This document shows, piece by piece, positions 20,500-35,400 of a stretch of DNA of 64,000 bases. A program made the translations under genes and the position numbers. Under the pieces are notes generated by a model. That model had not been told where the DNA came from. It saw only the letters and a list, made by a program, of their open reading frames with translations, and ran no database searches. Positions within the stretch are counted from its first letter, which is position 1. Every line of letters starts with the position of its first letter. The DNA is taken from the NCBI GenBank assembly GCA_010645155.1, contig CM021316.1, positions 8,568,267 to 8,632,266 on the forward strand, in the 5' to 3' direction. Source of the stretch: Tigriopus japonicus. Taxonomy: Eukaryota; Arthropoda; Copepoda; Harpacticoida; Harpacticidae.

Positions 20500-23400
20500 G
20501 TTAGACTGTTAAGGTTCAGATAAGGTTTGGCGAATTTATTTAGATGGATTAGGTTAGAATGAATGAGAGTGGTCAACTTCAGGTGGGCATTTGGGGGCCA
20601 AACTGACTAGGGATGGGTCAAAACTAGGTTCTAGTGTTTGATAGTTAAAGGTTGTTACATGAGGGAAAAGGTCGATTCGATTGATTGCCAAAACGAAGAA
20701 TACGAATTAGGCTCAAAAATTTTAATCAAGTGTTTTTTTGGGTTATTCTTAACTCTGACGAATTTCATTCCTCCGACGACGAGTCCGAGTTTGTGAAGGT
20801 GTCACATTTAATTGGTTTTGGTCTCACATCTTTTGGAAAGAAATCTTGAACAAGATCTCTCGTTTTGGCATTTTTTCGAATTCTCAACCGATTCAAAGAG
20901 ATCTTGGCAGATCAAAAATACATGAATTGCATATTTTTTATAGATGTACTTTAGAGGGATTTTCCATGACTTCTAATGTCAAATTGTTGCAAAATGAAGA
21001 GTTTTTACGTTAATTTTTGTCAGGGAATGGTTGCTTTTGTATGAAACAATGATTCCATCCAACAACTACCTTCATCTTTACTACTTCAGCACGACACTTG
21101 CTGAAATTCTTTTTACTACTACCCGATTCATTCTCCATTATCAACGTCCACCTTTAGACGCCAATCCAAAATTAATTCTTTGTGACAACAAAAAACATGC
21201 TTCCGGCAAAATCTCCAAGATACTAAACATACCCTTGCCCTTTTTGTTACATAACATTGCCGATACTGCACAATTTCCGTCACCCTAGAGTTCTTTTTTG
21301 ACAACAGATGCCCTACCGTGAGCAAAACGAGTTGACTAACCTACTCCCCGCTACTCCCCCACGTTCTCAACAGCTTCCAAGGAGCTTCTACATTGGAGGG
21401 CGACGCTCATGGCTGCAACGCTCGCTCCTGCTAACCAACCAACGCCACAAGACAAGAAGAGTAAGTAATAAAGGGAACACCAATACAAATAAACCCTAGA
21501 GGCTTCCTTGATACAGAATACAAGCGCAAAATCCAACGTAATCGCTCTTCACAGTGCTAATTGGACCAGATTGATAGCTTGGAAATCCATGGGCTTCCGT
21601 TAAACGTTTGAAAAAGTGAACATAAAGTTTTTGATTATGTCAATGACGAAAAGGCCCTTGTCAGCTTTTAGGTAGAAAAGTCCATCTACCTGTGAGGGCC
21701 TGCCAAGATTGTCTTGACCTACTCATACCTTCCTAGTTGTCGTTGAAGTAACTTGAAATATTTCTTTTGGGTATTTTGTATCCTACATTTGGGACGCTTG
21801 TGTTTTAATCGACTTGAGTGATTTGGCACATTTTTGTGTCGTTCAACCTAACCAGGAAATGAGTGGAGGATCCATGGTGAAGTACTGGAATTGAGGTAAG
21901 GCCATTCTCCTTTCATTTGCGTTGTGGGGTAAAGATCATAAAGCCATTTTGAGGTTTTGAGGCTAGTCTAATGGCCGTTTTCGTTTATTGGTCTCGTAAA
22001 GTGGCTTTTAACTCCTTTGAGGTGAATTCCAGAGTGATTGTTGGTTGTTTCGTCATCTCGATGTCGTAATTGTGCATTGATGTTTATAAGTGGATGGACT
22101 TCTTGTTGGTTCCTACGTCGGAGCCTTTATTAATTCAAGTTTGATTTAAAGTTTGAAGACAGAAAGTTAGGTCACATAAATTTTTCATCTTTGAAAGTTA
22201 AAGGTTACTCATCGATTTCTTCCACCATGTTCTAGCCCTATGAGTGGAACTCCACCCAAAATCTCTGATAGTAATTATCTCGAACAAGTTGTCTAGAGAT
22301 TGGCCATGAGCAATGGTTGAGGTTGTTCTTACTTTAAGCCGCCATTTGCAAGAATGAAAGAAAAATCTCCCTTTCACAAGTTTGGCCAATTTTCTATCTC
22401 TTTTAAATTGAATGCATTTGGTCCTCAAAACTAACGTGCAACATGAGTAGGTTAAGATTTTGAATAGCCTGGAGTTGTGGAAGCTAGGAAACGTGATCCA
22501 TTGAGTGAATAAAAAAAGTTGGCCATGAGAAGGGGATCGTTAGAAGGCAGAAAAGCGCGGTACTTTTTAACTGCTGTGTATTAATTCCCTTCTTAAAGGT
22601 ATCAAAATTTGATTTGGAGCTTCACAAAGCACACTTGTTCCAATTTCGGTTCATGGCCTGTGTGTGAATGTCCTATCTTTAACAACATATTCTCATACGA
22701 TTTTAAAAATGAGGTCAGATACAATGCCTCCCCTCTGGCAGTCTGTTCGGCCTTGTGCGCCAGGAAATGGAGGCTAATTGCGTGCAATTCCGGATCCATT
22801 TACGGTTTGTTAATGTCGTATAGAATCTTCATTGACAGCCACGCCAAGGACAGTTTTGATTGGGAATGAAATGATTGCTAATGGATTATGCCTTGGGGTC
22901 CTACCGAGGTTTCAGCCTCGAGTCAGGAGTTGGCCAGAAGTGGAAGAGGGAGGAAGATATTGCATTTGGAATGTGCACCCAGTTCCAAGGTCAAGTGTGC
23001 TCTTACTTTACGAAGAGCAACAAAGGCCTTGGCAAATCTCTCAACAAAATGGAAAGGGCTTCTAGAATGCATCGTATCTGCATATTCTCATGACAGGCCC
23101 GAGCCCATGACTCAAGGTAAGCCTGTCCAAGCTCAAGATGGCCTCTTAAAGGAAATTCCTCCTTCCGAATCTTTTCTCCATTTCCTTTCAAAATTGGACC
23201 AAAGGAGCCCTACTTAAAACTTGAGCGAGTTCTAGCGTGCATACGTTGATTGTCCTTTAAGTCACGTGTGTGCCTTCTTTCCTGACTCAATGACAAAGGA
23301 TGATGAAGACGATATGATTTGCTGTCTTTGTTAATGGACAACGACAGTTCCTTTTATCCACTTCAATTCTCGTCTCACAATCCATTGGTTCAAACTCTAC

Positions 23401-26400
23401 TTTGAGCTAAGTCCCCTTGGACTGTGGACCAGTTGGGACGTACTCATGTCCTTCTGTGAATATCTCATATTTTCGCATTCTAAAAGCCTTCCTTCCCGAT
23501 GGACTGGTTCCCGAGTTTGAAGCGTTGGGAATGTTTCGAGCCTTGTGTATCGATTACGTTCCAATTGTTGCTTTTACATGTGGAATTGTGAGTGGAGGCA
23601 GGCAAAAACTTTTGTTACATGACTTCTGACAGTTTGTGAAGGTCATTTGGGTAAAGCAAAATGCGAGAGACATACACGCTTTAACACTTCTATGTATTGG
23701 GCAATACTCAAAACGTACTCATGTCACCCTCCTAAAGACTGTTGCCCTAAATATGGGACGCATTGTATTTGATCAAGAATTCTGGCATGAGTTGTTTGGG
23801 GGATTAAATATGCATGGAATGGTGGTTTCCCGAGCTCGTGGACCACTGGTAATCGTGGGGCGTTGCCCTCCATTTGAGCACCTCTTGAATGAAGTGGTGT
23901 CATGAATTACACCCAGGCTCTTTGAACAATAGTATTTTTGTCAAATAGTATCTAACTAAAGCCACCTTCTTGTAATTGACGATCGATAAACATGGACTTT
24001 GACTTTTGTTTGCATATAAATAGCGGACCATGCGTTTGCTTGACAGCGGGCCACGAAACTTGTTTTTTTTTCTTCTAAAATTGCATACGTTTGATACTTT
24101 AGATGGAGCGCTAATAGTTCTTGTCCACGTGGTCTCTCTCCCCCCGGTCAAGTCTTAATTGCATATCTAACGAGAGAATGAGACAGCCTTCCGAATGTAG
24201 ACAATTAATGCCAATGGTCATGGGCTTCATGGCTCTCAAGCGAGCCTTATTAGGGTGCTTTTTTCTTTCCAATAGAATTGTGTGTGACATGAACGTTGAA
24301 CATATAGGTCAATTCTCTTGGAACACGTATAGCACAATCTCTTTTGCAAATTCATGGCTTGGTGGGAAAGGGTGAGTTTCGTCCATATGAATAGGGTAGA
24401 TTGTGAGAATGGTGGACGGATTAATCCAAGAATTAGCTTACTGGGGAATGCGTATTGAAGACGAGGCTGTCGGAACCAAATGTTGCTTCATGCTATCCAT
24501 GCTGTATTCCTTGTCAATAGTGTTTAAGGACATTTGCAGAATCTGATGTGAGCTTTATCGTTTTTTACGTAATGGTGTGGACTGTTATAACAAAAAATTG
24601 ACAATATGACACTCCACTTCTTTTTGTCGTTAGCAATCAATCGGATGTGATGTTTCGGAACTCTTTGCTTGAGAAGTGTTCCATTGGTACGTTTTGTTTG
24701 GTCCATTGGTTATTGGGATTTAGGTTGAAAGAATTTCGAGAAAGTGATTGATAGTGTGTATGAGGGTTTGGTTGACACCTCTTGATGAATGGTCTTAGGG
24801 ACACTCTGCAATTACAGGTTCAACAAATATTGATATCTCGAAAGCTTTGTGTTCCATAATCCGTGGTAAAGACGAGAAGGAACAATAGCCTATGATCCTT
24901 GTATGTGATTGTTCCCAAGAAAACTTCCCTTGGCGGAAAGATGTGGATAGTTCTAGTTGGCCCAAAGATGGGCATTCCCCTTGATGGAACAATCATAAAT
25001 AATCTTAATTTTGTTTTTGCCTCGTGCATAGCTTGCGCTACTACTTCAATAAGACTGGTCTAGCTCCGTGGGATTTGAGGGACCACTCCCGAGATGACAG
25101 ACTGAACTCTTTTTTGTGCCTCTCATCAAGGTGTTCCAAGGACAGGATGAGGTCTGACATTCCTCGGGGATGCTTGGGTACATCCGAAATCCACTTGCCA
25201 GGCCTATGTTGGCAAGGCCAACTAGCTTTGTGTGCAAAATGATGAGAACTCCTGGATTGGTTAGAGAAGAGTCTGTTGCTCACTTGTTCTCCAGTTTACT
25301 GCATTCCCCATATTGAGTCATGGACGTCTTTTGTCTTGGACTTGACGCCATAACAGTCACTCTTGGGGATTTTTTAAAATAATTCCACCAATTAAGGTCT
25401 ATTTGCATTGTTTCAATTTGAAATAGGAGCAATTGACATGGTTTCTATCTGAACAAACTATGGCCAATAGTTTGTATTTAAAATAAGTCATTCAACAGAA
25501 ACTTTTTTGTTGCATCGTTGAGTTTTTGGCCACTATCATTGCCTGGAAAATGAAAAACCTAAAACTTAGTGATTGATCTTTTACGTACGGTACATGTCTT
25601 AAAATGCAACGTCCATACTATCACTTTTTTAATCCCGGCAGGGTTATAGTTTCTCATTTCGGTTCAAGTGTTAGTAACCACAAATGTTTCCGCCGAATGC
25701 CAACCCTGGCAACTTCTTCCTCGTCAAAGTTCGAGTGGTCCCGGTTTGAAAAAGTACCTCCCCGAGATCCCCGCCTGTTCTTTCGCACGAAACATTGAGG
25801 TTCAGACAAAAAGCGAAGTGGGAGAAGGTGCCATGGAACCACTTGGAACACGGAGCAGGCTAAAACTATCTCATCAGTTTGAATATTTGATGAGTCAGAA
25901 GCCACGAACATGTATGAGTGTGTCTTTGTGAGTTGTATGGCCGTACGTACGTCCGCTTTTGGGAACCTCCGCCAAGATACCCGGCTAAAAGAGAGTGCGA
26001 ATGCCTCTCGACTCCCTGTTTTTTCTCCCTCGTTGTTATTGTGGCTTTGGCTACTACCATCAATGCTGGAACCACCTCCGCCTCCCTGTCTTTAGCGCAA
26101 TGGGAAGCTTATTTGTGGGGAAACACATAATGGAGCCTGGCCCTTTTTTTATATACGTACTGAAATGTAGAAATTGTCCGAATCTAATCATGTTCTTACA
26201 CGATATCGAATGTTTTCATTTCATTCGCGGAGGTTCTTTTTTCTCCCGAAAAATGCGTTGTTCCACTTTCAGGCCTATTATCCTCCCCTCCACACCTATT
26301 TTCTCGTGTGTTCCACCTGCTCCTCCTTTCAGATTATCTGTCTCTTTCGGGCAAATTTGTGGGAGTGATGTTTGAAAGTTCGTGTCATATTCTGAAGGCT

Positions 26401-29400
26401 GAGATTGCTTCTTGACAACATGTACGTAGGGACAGGCACCAGGAGCTCCTCAACCCTTGTGAACTTTTGTCCCATGAAATGCAAGCACGTGCGGTGACTT
26501 AATTGTGTTCAGCAATGAATTCGTTTTTCCCTTTCATTGAGCTTTAGCGCGTTTCTGATCGGCAGCTTTTCACTAAAACCTTAACCATTTGCCGTTCTAT
26601 CAAAATCAGGGTGTAATTATTGAACTTTGCACTGCCTTATTTAATTGACGTCCATCGAAGCCTGCCACACCAAGGCAGTTTATCTCACTAAACCCTGTAT
26701 ACGTATTGGTGTCTCTACTCGGAAGTACTACGAGTGATCAAGTTAAAATACGACTATAGTGTGGCTATGACCACTTGCGGGAATAATAATGACTCGCTGC
26801 CTTGAAAGGCAAAATCGTTGGGTGAAATTCAAATTTGTCCCCGACATTTTCCCCTCGGCCATTGTTGATTCCGGACCAGCGGAGCTTCTTTCTTTCTATC
26901 TGTTTGGCTATCTCTCGTTTTGAATGTAGTAAGCTACTACTCCAACTACGACGTCTACCTTGACATATATATTTGGCATGAGACGACCTGTTTTAGTATG
27001 CTCGCATGAACTTTCGTTCTCGCTGACACTTCCAAGAAACGATCATCCCAAAAGTCCTCGAGTTCAATGTATTGCACACAGAGAGTAAGTTGTTTTTTTC
27101 TGAAAAGAGATGGAGAAGAGAGCTCACAAATATACAGTGGTACATCCACGTAGTCTACACATGAGATGAAAAATGCGATGTGTGTAATATACAACATCTT
27201 GTCATGGCCAATTTGGTCTGAAATCCTGGACTGGCCTCTTACAAGAGGAACCTATTTGTATTCATTCTGCTGTTCCTAACAGACAAGCCTAGTGGAGTGT
27301 ATTTCCTGAAAGATCATTTCATTCACACTCACTCAGCCTCTGTAGTAATGTCCGTTTCCCCCTTTCAATCGTAGGAACAAAATCCGTCCTCCCTCTTTGA
27401 TCCAGCCTTTTTCCCTCATCATTTCTGGCCTTCTCCTTCGTTTTCAAAACACCTCAAGGAGGCGCCATGTCATGTGGGTCAATTTCCAGTGAAAGTTTAG
27501 AATTTGGGGGATGTTTGTGAACCCTCGTTGACTCTTTTTTTTTACGTACTTTGAGTTTGCTGGAGTAAATACAGCCGAGAGTTGCGTTTCTGTGATAAGG
27601 AATCGTAATAGCGAGTCGGAAAAGAGCTAAAACGAGTATCTACTGAAGCCTTCCTGATACTACAATGTTCGTTTTTGGATCACAGGAATCTGTCATGCGA
27701 GAGGAAGAAAGGGAAAAGTTTTAAATGACACTAAAACAAACCTTGGAAAGGCCACTTTTTGCCCGGCAAAAGACACGTGTGAGTTTTCTCGAATTCCTAG
27801 TCTGGACTCTTTTTGACCTTCCGTCCATCTGGATCATTTTGACAGGGAATGTCCAAGGTCAATGAAAGTGGAGTTAGGAAAAAACACCTCCCATTTCAAG
27901 AAGAGTTTAAGGTTTGTCAAACTTTTTTAGCCTTATGCTTTCGGTATTTAAGGACGGATTTATTATAGATCAATTCCAAATTTGATGCCTAAGCACATTT
28001 GAGACTTGAATAAGTCATACAATACTTTTCAGTTGTCTTGACATCCACGATACCCTCATTGTAAACACCACCAACATTTGCATTCACATTGAAGAGTAAT
28101 GACGCAAGTCCCTAATGTGAAAATGATCCCTCTTTCTCCGATCTTTTTCAAGAGTGGAACATGTGCTTATTTGTGATTGTTCTCGAACTTAAATGGGGTT
28201 AAATCAAGAGGGTACGTGGGACAGAAAGTATAGCCGACATTGTGTTTATGTTCTCAACGAACAGGGGCAGGTCTCTTTGACAGACAGCTATGTGAAAGAG
28301 TCTTGAGTCGGTTTCGAAAGCCTGCAATAACTTTGACTGTGATTTTCCAGCATGTGTTTTTATTCGAAGCCGATACATTTCCATTTTCGATCGGAATCGA
28401 GTTCTGGTGGAACGACGTCAAACATCATCAAAACTGAATTCTATTCGATTCGTCTCAAAAACTCTTCAGCAAGGACATGCAGGATTTTCCTCAATTCTTT
28501 AAGATTGGCCCAATTTATCTAAAGTACACGTCTTGCAAATAATTCCCTAACCTTTGAGGCAGCATTATGAACCCAGCAAAAAATGCGCTGGCAATTATTA
28601 GTTTATGGATAAAAGGTCGAGATAAATTGCGGAGAACTATCTTTCGCCCTAAAGATACTAAGCTCAAGAGCCTCCGGGAAAATAGAAAAGTGAGAAAGTG
28701 CACCACCTTTCTCGATCTCGAGATGAAAGTATGAGACTTTCTTTCCTCTTGAAAGCGACCGATTCGCGTCAGAGAGGGTGGATGACTTGAATACTTTGTT
28801 CAAATGATGAGTCTTGGGGGTTGACAGTTTTCTGAATGTAGTCCACGAAAAAATTGCCTGTCCTCTCAAAACGGGGTCACTGCAGAAAAAAAGCGGAAAA
28901 AGTCTGGTAAACCGAGATGAATCGTTTACAAAATTTGTTTTCCCTGCTCAAAACGCCAACACAAGTCATGTCTTGAAGGTTTAGGGTGGTTTTGGAGTTT
29001 GAGGGGATTGTACCAGAGTCTAATTGAAGAATAGTGTCGTGTTTGAGCCTCCAAACACCCCTATAAATTTAATTAGCTCCCCATTTAACAACCCATCCAT
29101 GGATATGTGGGTGGGTGGGTGTTCTTTTTATTTTATCACATGTCATGTGACTTCCAAGAACCAAATGTCAACCCCCTGCAGTCAAATATGGCGGAACGTG
29201 AAAGAAATTCCCTCTAGGAGAGCCCATGAAACTTGTCCTTTTGCACGTAGAATGAAGGCACTTGGTACCCGCGAGGATTGCCTTTTGGGACTCCCCATAA
29301 TCTTGTTTACAACCCCCCATCTTGATTAGTTGTTTCCCCTTTTGTTTTCTTCCCCCTACTTGGCACTTGCGAGACATTTCGTTCCCTTTTTTCTTCTACT

Positions 29401-32400
29401 TTACTCGGTGGTGAAGAAGACCCTTGAGGGTGAGTGAGATGGGAACAAGGAACAAAATAAATACCTGTCCTCACACCGTTGTCCAAAGGGGAGGAGAACT
29501 ATCAATCTGAGCCGAAAACAACCCGCCATTTGAGAAGTCCCCTCTTGGCTCGCGAACTCGTTTGAACTCGAGGGACAAAGCCCACAATCAATAGGAAGCT
29601 AGTTTGCGAAATTGACCTTCAGGAAAAAGGCACTAGGAGACTCTGAGGTTGATTGAATTGAAGCCAGTAGGTTGACGAAATGTGTTTTTTTTATATTGAA
29701 GTAGTAGTCGATAGCTTCCGGGAAGACGAGATACTTATTTGTAATGCGATTGTAAGGGTTGGCCAATAATTTGCCGGCCGTTGCAAAAGAAGAGCGAGTT
29801 TGCTGATTTCAACATACATAGTTGAAAGGCTCGTGGCCTTCGTGGTTCCAAATCCGAATATGAAATGAGAGAGAATAAGCTTATTGTATATTTGAACGAT
29901 GGAACCAGAGTTTCCAATTTTTGTCCAAGATTTGGAATCAAAAATGGATATTAAATATTTGCCAAGTGTTCATGCAAGAACAATGATGTCGTAAGAACTC
30001 GAGTAAAATATGTATATAAGCGTGAGACCATTTCATTTGGCAACCTTTCCAATCATTATGTTGTAGAGACATGATAGTGAAACTATAAACGCTCTATTTA
30101 TCCTTAATGGTTAACCTATAGTTGACTATTGTTGCGATTCTTTTTATTAGAAAACTAAAGATCATCCGTTTAGAATTCGATGTTGGACCTCTTGCAGAAA
30201 AAAAGACGGCAGTAAGTCTCCTTTTTCCCTGACTTTACCATCATCAAATTGCGGTGGCTCTTTTTCACTCTCTCTGTGCGTCTGTCTGAAAGCCAGAGCC
30301 TTGAAAGAGAGGCCACTTGAGGGTAGAAAACCATCTTTGTCAAGGTTGATGCGATTACCACGCCTCTGTGGAGGATTGGGCACCGAACCCACTTTGTCAA
30401 TTTTGCCTCCCATGAATCCGAGATGAACCAGTTTGGAAAGAAACCCTCGGGTGAGTGACGATGAGAAGAGCTCTGGTTCTATCCACTCACTCCCACACAT
30501 ACACTATATGCAGTACTTCTTTTTGGCGGTAGTACTCGTATATCCAACTCTTTTTATTCTCACTTGGTGAAAGTTGAATGTGAAAGGATCTCAAGATTAG
30601 AATCGATGATTCAGATTTCTTTTTTGGGGCTCTTCTTTCCTTCCTCCTTGCCACTCTGCAAGTCCCTTTTCCGAAGATTGTTCCCGAGTTTGAAATGGAA
30701 CCTGTGGAGGAACTTTCTGGGGGCCACGAATAAGAATTGGAAAGTGTCTCGGGAGCAATTGCCGTGTGCAATGGTAATAAGGCCTCAAGATGATGATGAA
30801 GAAGAGGAAGAAACTAGAGCTGGAAATTCATGAAGAAGGCCGTCACTCACTTGAGAGGCTGAGGAAGTGAAGTGCACTCATGAGAAGAAGCGCATGAATT
30901 CCATTGTGCACAATTCAAATGATGATTTCCACCTTTGGTGAAGAGGCAATAGAAGGAAGGAGAGGGGGAGGAGTGGGTGCTAAAGATGAAAGTTCCATGA
31001 GCAGGAGAACGCTCGGCAAACTTCTTTGACTCTTCTGCAGTTGCCATTTTCGAACATGGGCCAGAAAATATCGCTAGTACAGAGAATCAAATATGAGAGC
31101 AAGTAATCTGACGGCAAGCCTTTTTTACGGAACATCCAATGTTTTCAAACGACTTCTGGTTTGCAGAGATTTTCTCTCAAGCGACAATCAAGTTTTGGTT
31201 CGAGTAGTTTGAGGCACAAAATCTTGTGACATTTACGAGCCCATCAAACTGGGTACCATGAACATAACCGATGGGTTGGTTGTTATAAACCTGCAGTTTT
31301 TGAAATTGAGAGTTCATAAAACTCAGGCTCGATCCCTTAGATTTCAAACCTGTTGGTAATCGTGTTGAAATGCACTGATTTTATTTCAAACAATTCTGCT
31401 GGAAACCTTAAAATAACAAGTTAGGTGGTTAATTTTTAGGTCTAAAAATGACAACTTTGGCACTGATTTGAAGGTTAAGGCCACAACTAACAATTTTAGT
31501 TGCTCAGAATAACCTAGCAAGCCGTCCAAAGATTGGAACCAGATTTTAACAAAAATTGTTGCTTATATTTACCCTTTTAGGAGCGCCATTTCGCCATTTT
31601 TTGGATCACAAGTTGTCACGTAATTTGTCTCTCAAGGTCGCAGTATTGCAGTGTTCTCAATCATGTTTGCGATGTTAAAGGCTGTCATCCTATAAAATAC
31701 TACATCAATCTGATTTTTAAGAATCAAATGTTCGTCGGAAGAAGAGAAATCTCTGAAAGATCTCTGAAAGAAAATGGAATACAGGGTCGACTGGCCAAGT
31801 GTAGACTTTGGGGATTTTAGCACACAAACGGTATGCGTTTCAAGTCTACGTAATTGAGGCTGAATGAATTTTTTATTTGGCCAACTTTTAAGATTGAGAC
31901 TTATAGGGTCTTTAAGCAGGTCATTTTCAACCTTAAAATTCTGCCCTTCCTCCTTGAGGGACGAGATCAAAGCACAATGCCAACTGTTCCAATATCCAAA
32001 CCTTCACCATAATCTCGTCCATATTCTAAGCGCCAATAGTGAAATACTTTAATCAAATTCTGTAATTTTTAATACAACTCTGTTTTGTAAATCTAAAGCT
32101 ACAACTTTGAAAATGATTTATAAAAAATTGCGGTCTTTAGAACAAAAATATGAAGGAGTCTACCTCCGCTAGGGCCGCCGACCCTGTATAGGACCTAAAA
32201 TGGGGAGGAAAGGTTCAACTTTACACTCTCATAGATGAAGCTTAATTTACTGACTTGACCATCTTGTGCCCATGAGCCATCGTGATCTACTAACTTGTTG
32301 TTTAACCTACTGCAGGTTTTGGAATGCCGTTTTTCTAGAGTTTCTCATCAAAAATTTATGTCTTCATTGTGCACATTAGCGTTGTTTTGATCCCATTGTC

Positions 32401-35400
32401 TAACCGGGAGGATCCAGCTCTTTCTACTATGTCATTTAATGGGTGGAGAAGCATGAATTTTGCGAGGATAACAATTTTCCCCTTCACCTCTTAAAAGGCT
32501 ACCTTTCTACTCTTTTTTATCCCTTTCAAAAGATTTACTGCCCGTTTTGGGCACAGGAACGATTTGACTATGAGAGCAAAATGAAATTCTGGCCTTTCGT
32601 TCTAAAGAATTCAAAATCGGAATAGAGAATGAAACGTGTTTCCAGTTTGGAAAGCACTAATCAATCCATCAAATATTTCTTGTCGAAAATTAGCAACCCT
32701 TTTAGAGACCCCTTTTCCGCCTAATAGAGCAGAGAAAGAGTGTGTGTGAGAAAGAGCTGAGATAGACTAGACCCATCGGACGTATTCAAGTTTCAAATGG
32801 GAGTCTTGTGTATTTCTTCTTTTGCTCTTCATCTTCATATCTTGTTCTACTCTGTCCCTGTCACGAAGGCTTGATTAGCCATTTCCAAGAAGAAGGAGAA
32901 GAAAAAAAGAAGCTACTGGAGGGTCCTCTTTTATTTGATGCTTCTCTTCACATCCTCAAAACAGAGACAAACTGAAGATGGACTCTAAAATGAGGGAAGA
33001 AAAGGCAGGTTCCTTGGCGACGAATGAGGTTCACGTAGGAAATTTCTATTTCAACGCGGATTTACTTGTCCTCTAGGTTCATTAATTTGGCTAGGGCCTC
33101 AACTTGTACTTGGTGCCCATATTTTGAGGGAAAACAGGGATGGCAAAAATACGGTTTTGCTTGTGATATGTTCCATAAATTAGTTGTTGTTCCCTCCTTG
33201 AACACTCATGGAGCTCGGTAAAAGTTAACTGTCTGAGATAGGCGTGCTTTGATTGTTCTTTGCATTAAAAAATTTATACTTCCCCTTTCTTCTTATTTAT
33301 TTAGACCAAACTCTGTCTAATACACCAGAAGGTGTCAACGAGTGGTAATAAACAATAAAAGCAACAGGTATGTAACGTTTACATAAAACTACCTTTTTTT
33401 GTTGAAAAAGGCGTTATTTGCCAATTTTGCATTTGAAAATTAAACCAATTTCCCAACACTGGCCCCTTCCCTTGATGGCCTTGCTCTATCGACCTTGTTC
33501 GAGATCCTCAACAAAACGAGTTCAGAAGAGGACAAAAGCAGAGCAGACCAATCAGTTCAAGCCTGAAATAATCCGGCCCATACGAGTACTAGCCACAAAC
33601 GCTAAAGAAAATTCCAATGCCCATTGAACTAATTCCGAGACCGGATCGCTTGAACCTCGACGTATGAATTGGCTTGGAACTCTCCAGCGAACGCACAAAG
33701 GCCGCTAAAACGAAACGAGCGCGTGTGGGTGTGAAGAGGAGAAAGAAACTTGAGGAAGAGAGAGAGAGAGGGAGTGAGTGAACCGGCGATGATGACGTTA
33801 TGTGGCTGGTTGTTCCCGTTCACCCTCACTACTCACTCTCTCGTCCCCATCTGCTAGTGGATATATGCTTGTTGATCTATCCAGTTTGTGACAGCCTTAG
33901 AGGATTGTGGACGATTGTTGCTTTGCTCTGCTCAAGTGCTCGCCAGACTTGTGTTTGTTGTGTTCATTATAGTGACTGGATGACCGCATGTGATTATGGT
34001 GTTATTCCGCATTGTTTCTCTTTCCAATTGAGAAACTCGTGGGCTTCGTTCGGCGTTGAAGTTGTTACTTCTCGAGTGCATTTTTCCGGTGGAACGTGAA
34101 AAAAATAACCGTGTTATGGTTTGAGTGTCCAGGAAGACGTGGTTCTAATTTTTGGGCTCCGGCCACCAAAGACGTGAGAAAGCCGCCCAGGTTTGACGAC
34201 CAACCATAATAATGGGTGGTCTACCGTGACAAGTTTGATATAAATCATTGCTTACTTGGACACTCGAATTGATCGACATTCACGATTGAGTGCACGCGGC
34301 GAAACGAGTAAGTCCAAAAAGCGGTGGTTAATATTATTCACAGGCTTTCGCGATTTTGAGAGGTGCTCGCGATCGCGAATGCATAAAAGAGTTTCAAAAA
34401 ACATGCGTCTCAAAAGCTACTCAATCTGGCGGCCTTGAAGCAAAATATGAGAGGAATGTCAGATTGCATTCCCAAATTTGCAATGAAATCCAGTTCAATT
34501 CACATCTTTTACGCTTCCGTCGACTCATAAGGAAAAACAGGTTTTGTCCACATCCTCTGGCAAGTCTATTTGTCAGGCAAGCAAGTTGGGCCATGAAGAA
34601 ACTCCAAAGAGTTAATGGTGTTTTTGAAGGGAGAAGGGATCCCGGACGGTTCCCGGAAATGGAACCAAGTCCTATCAATTTGCGGAGCCAGGGTGAATTA
34701 GGATGCTGCACCTGAACTCTCTAACTGTGAAGGTGGGATTGAACTCTCACCGCCTTGGTCTGAGTTCCAAAGTATTTCAATGCAAGCCAGGGGGAAAAGG
34801 GGGAGGAAAGATCGGTTTCCCCCTCATCATTCCACAGTTCCAATGCACTCCTGAGAGGGAACGTGAAGAAGTCTCTGAAATATTCATGGGCAAAGTCAAT
34901 GAGAAGGGTGAAGAAGAGAGAGAGAGAGGATGAAGGGGGGTTAAAGAGATATTTGAAATGTACACAACAAACTGGGTTAGCCGAGGAACAACACGTAGTT
35001 ACGAATTTCCTCCAATGCGTGTTCAATGTTGATGGAGAGATTTTTGCTCTGAGGACATCGGAATACTTGATGGACAACGTTGGAGAATAGAACTCAGGAG
35101 CGATATGGATTTGGGTGACAAACACATTAAATATGTATCATAACCTAAATTTGCCAGCCAAGAAGCTGTTGAACTTCGGGTTGTCATTCCTTGTCATCCT
35201 AATTTTACCAGAAGGGAAATAAAATGGGGTTCAAGTCAATTTGAAAAGGCCGTTTGTTGAAACGAAGCCCTTTTGAATGATGGACCACTTTTTGTTGACG
35301 TTGGTAATCTGTTATTTTTCAATTTCCCAATTCGCACTCTGAAGGTCCTGAAGTCCAGAAAATTTTTCCGGAGGTCTTCTTTTCCTCATTGTCAAGAAAG

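Noticed and set aside
34690..34770. Minus-strand tRNA-like T arm (GAGTTCAATCCCACC)
   Set aside because: No matching acceptor or D arm could be paired around it; a chance match.
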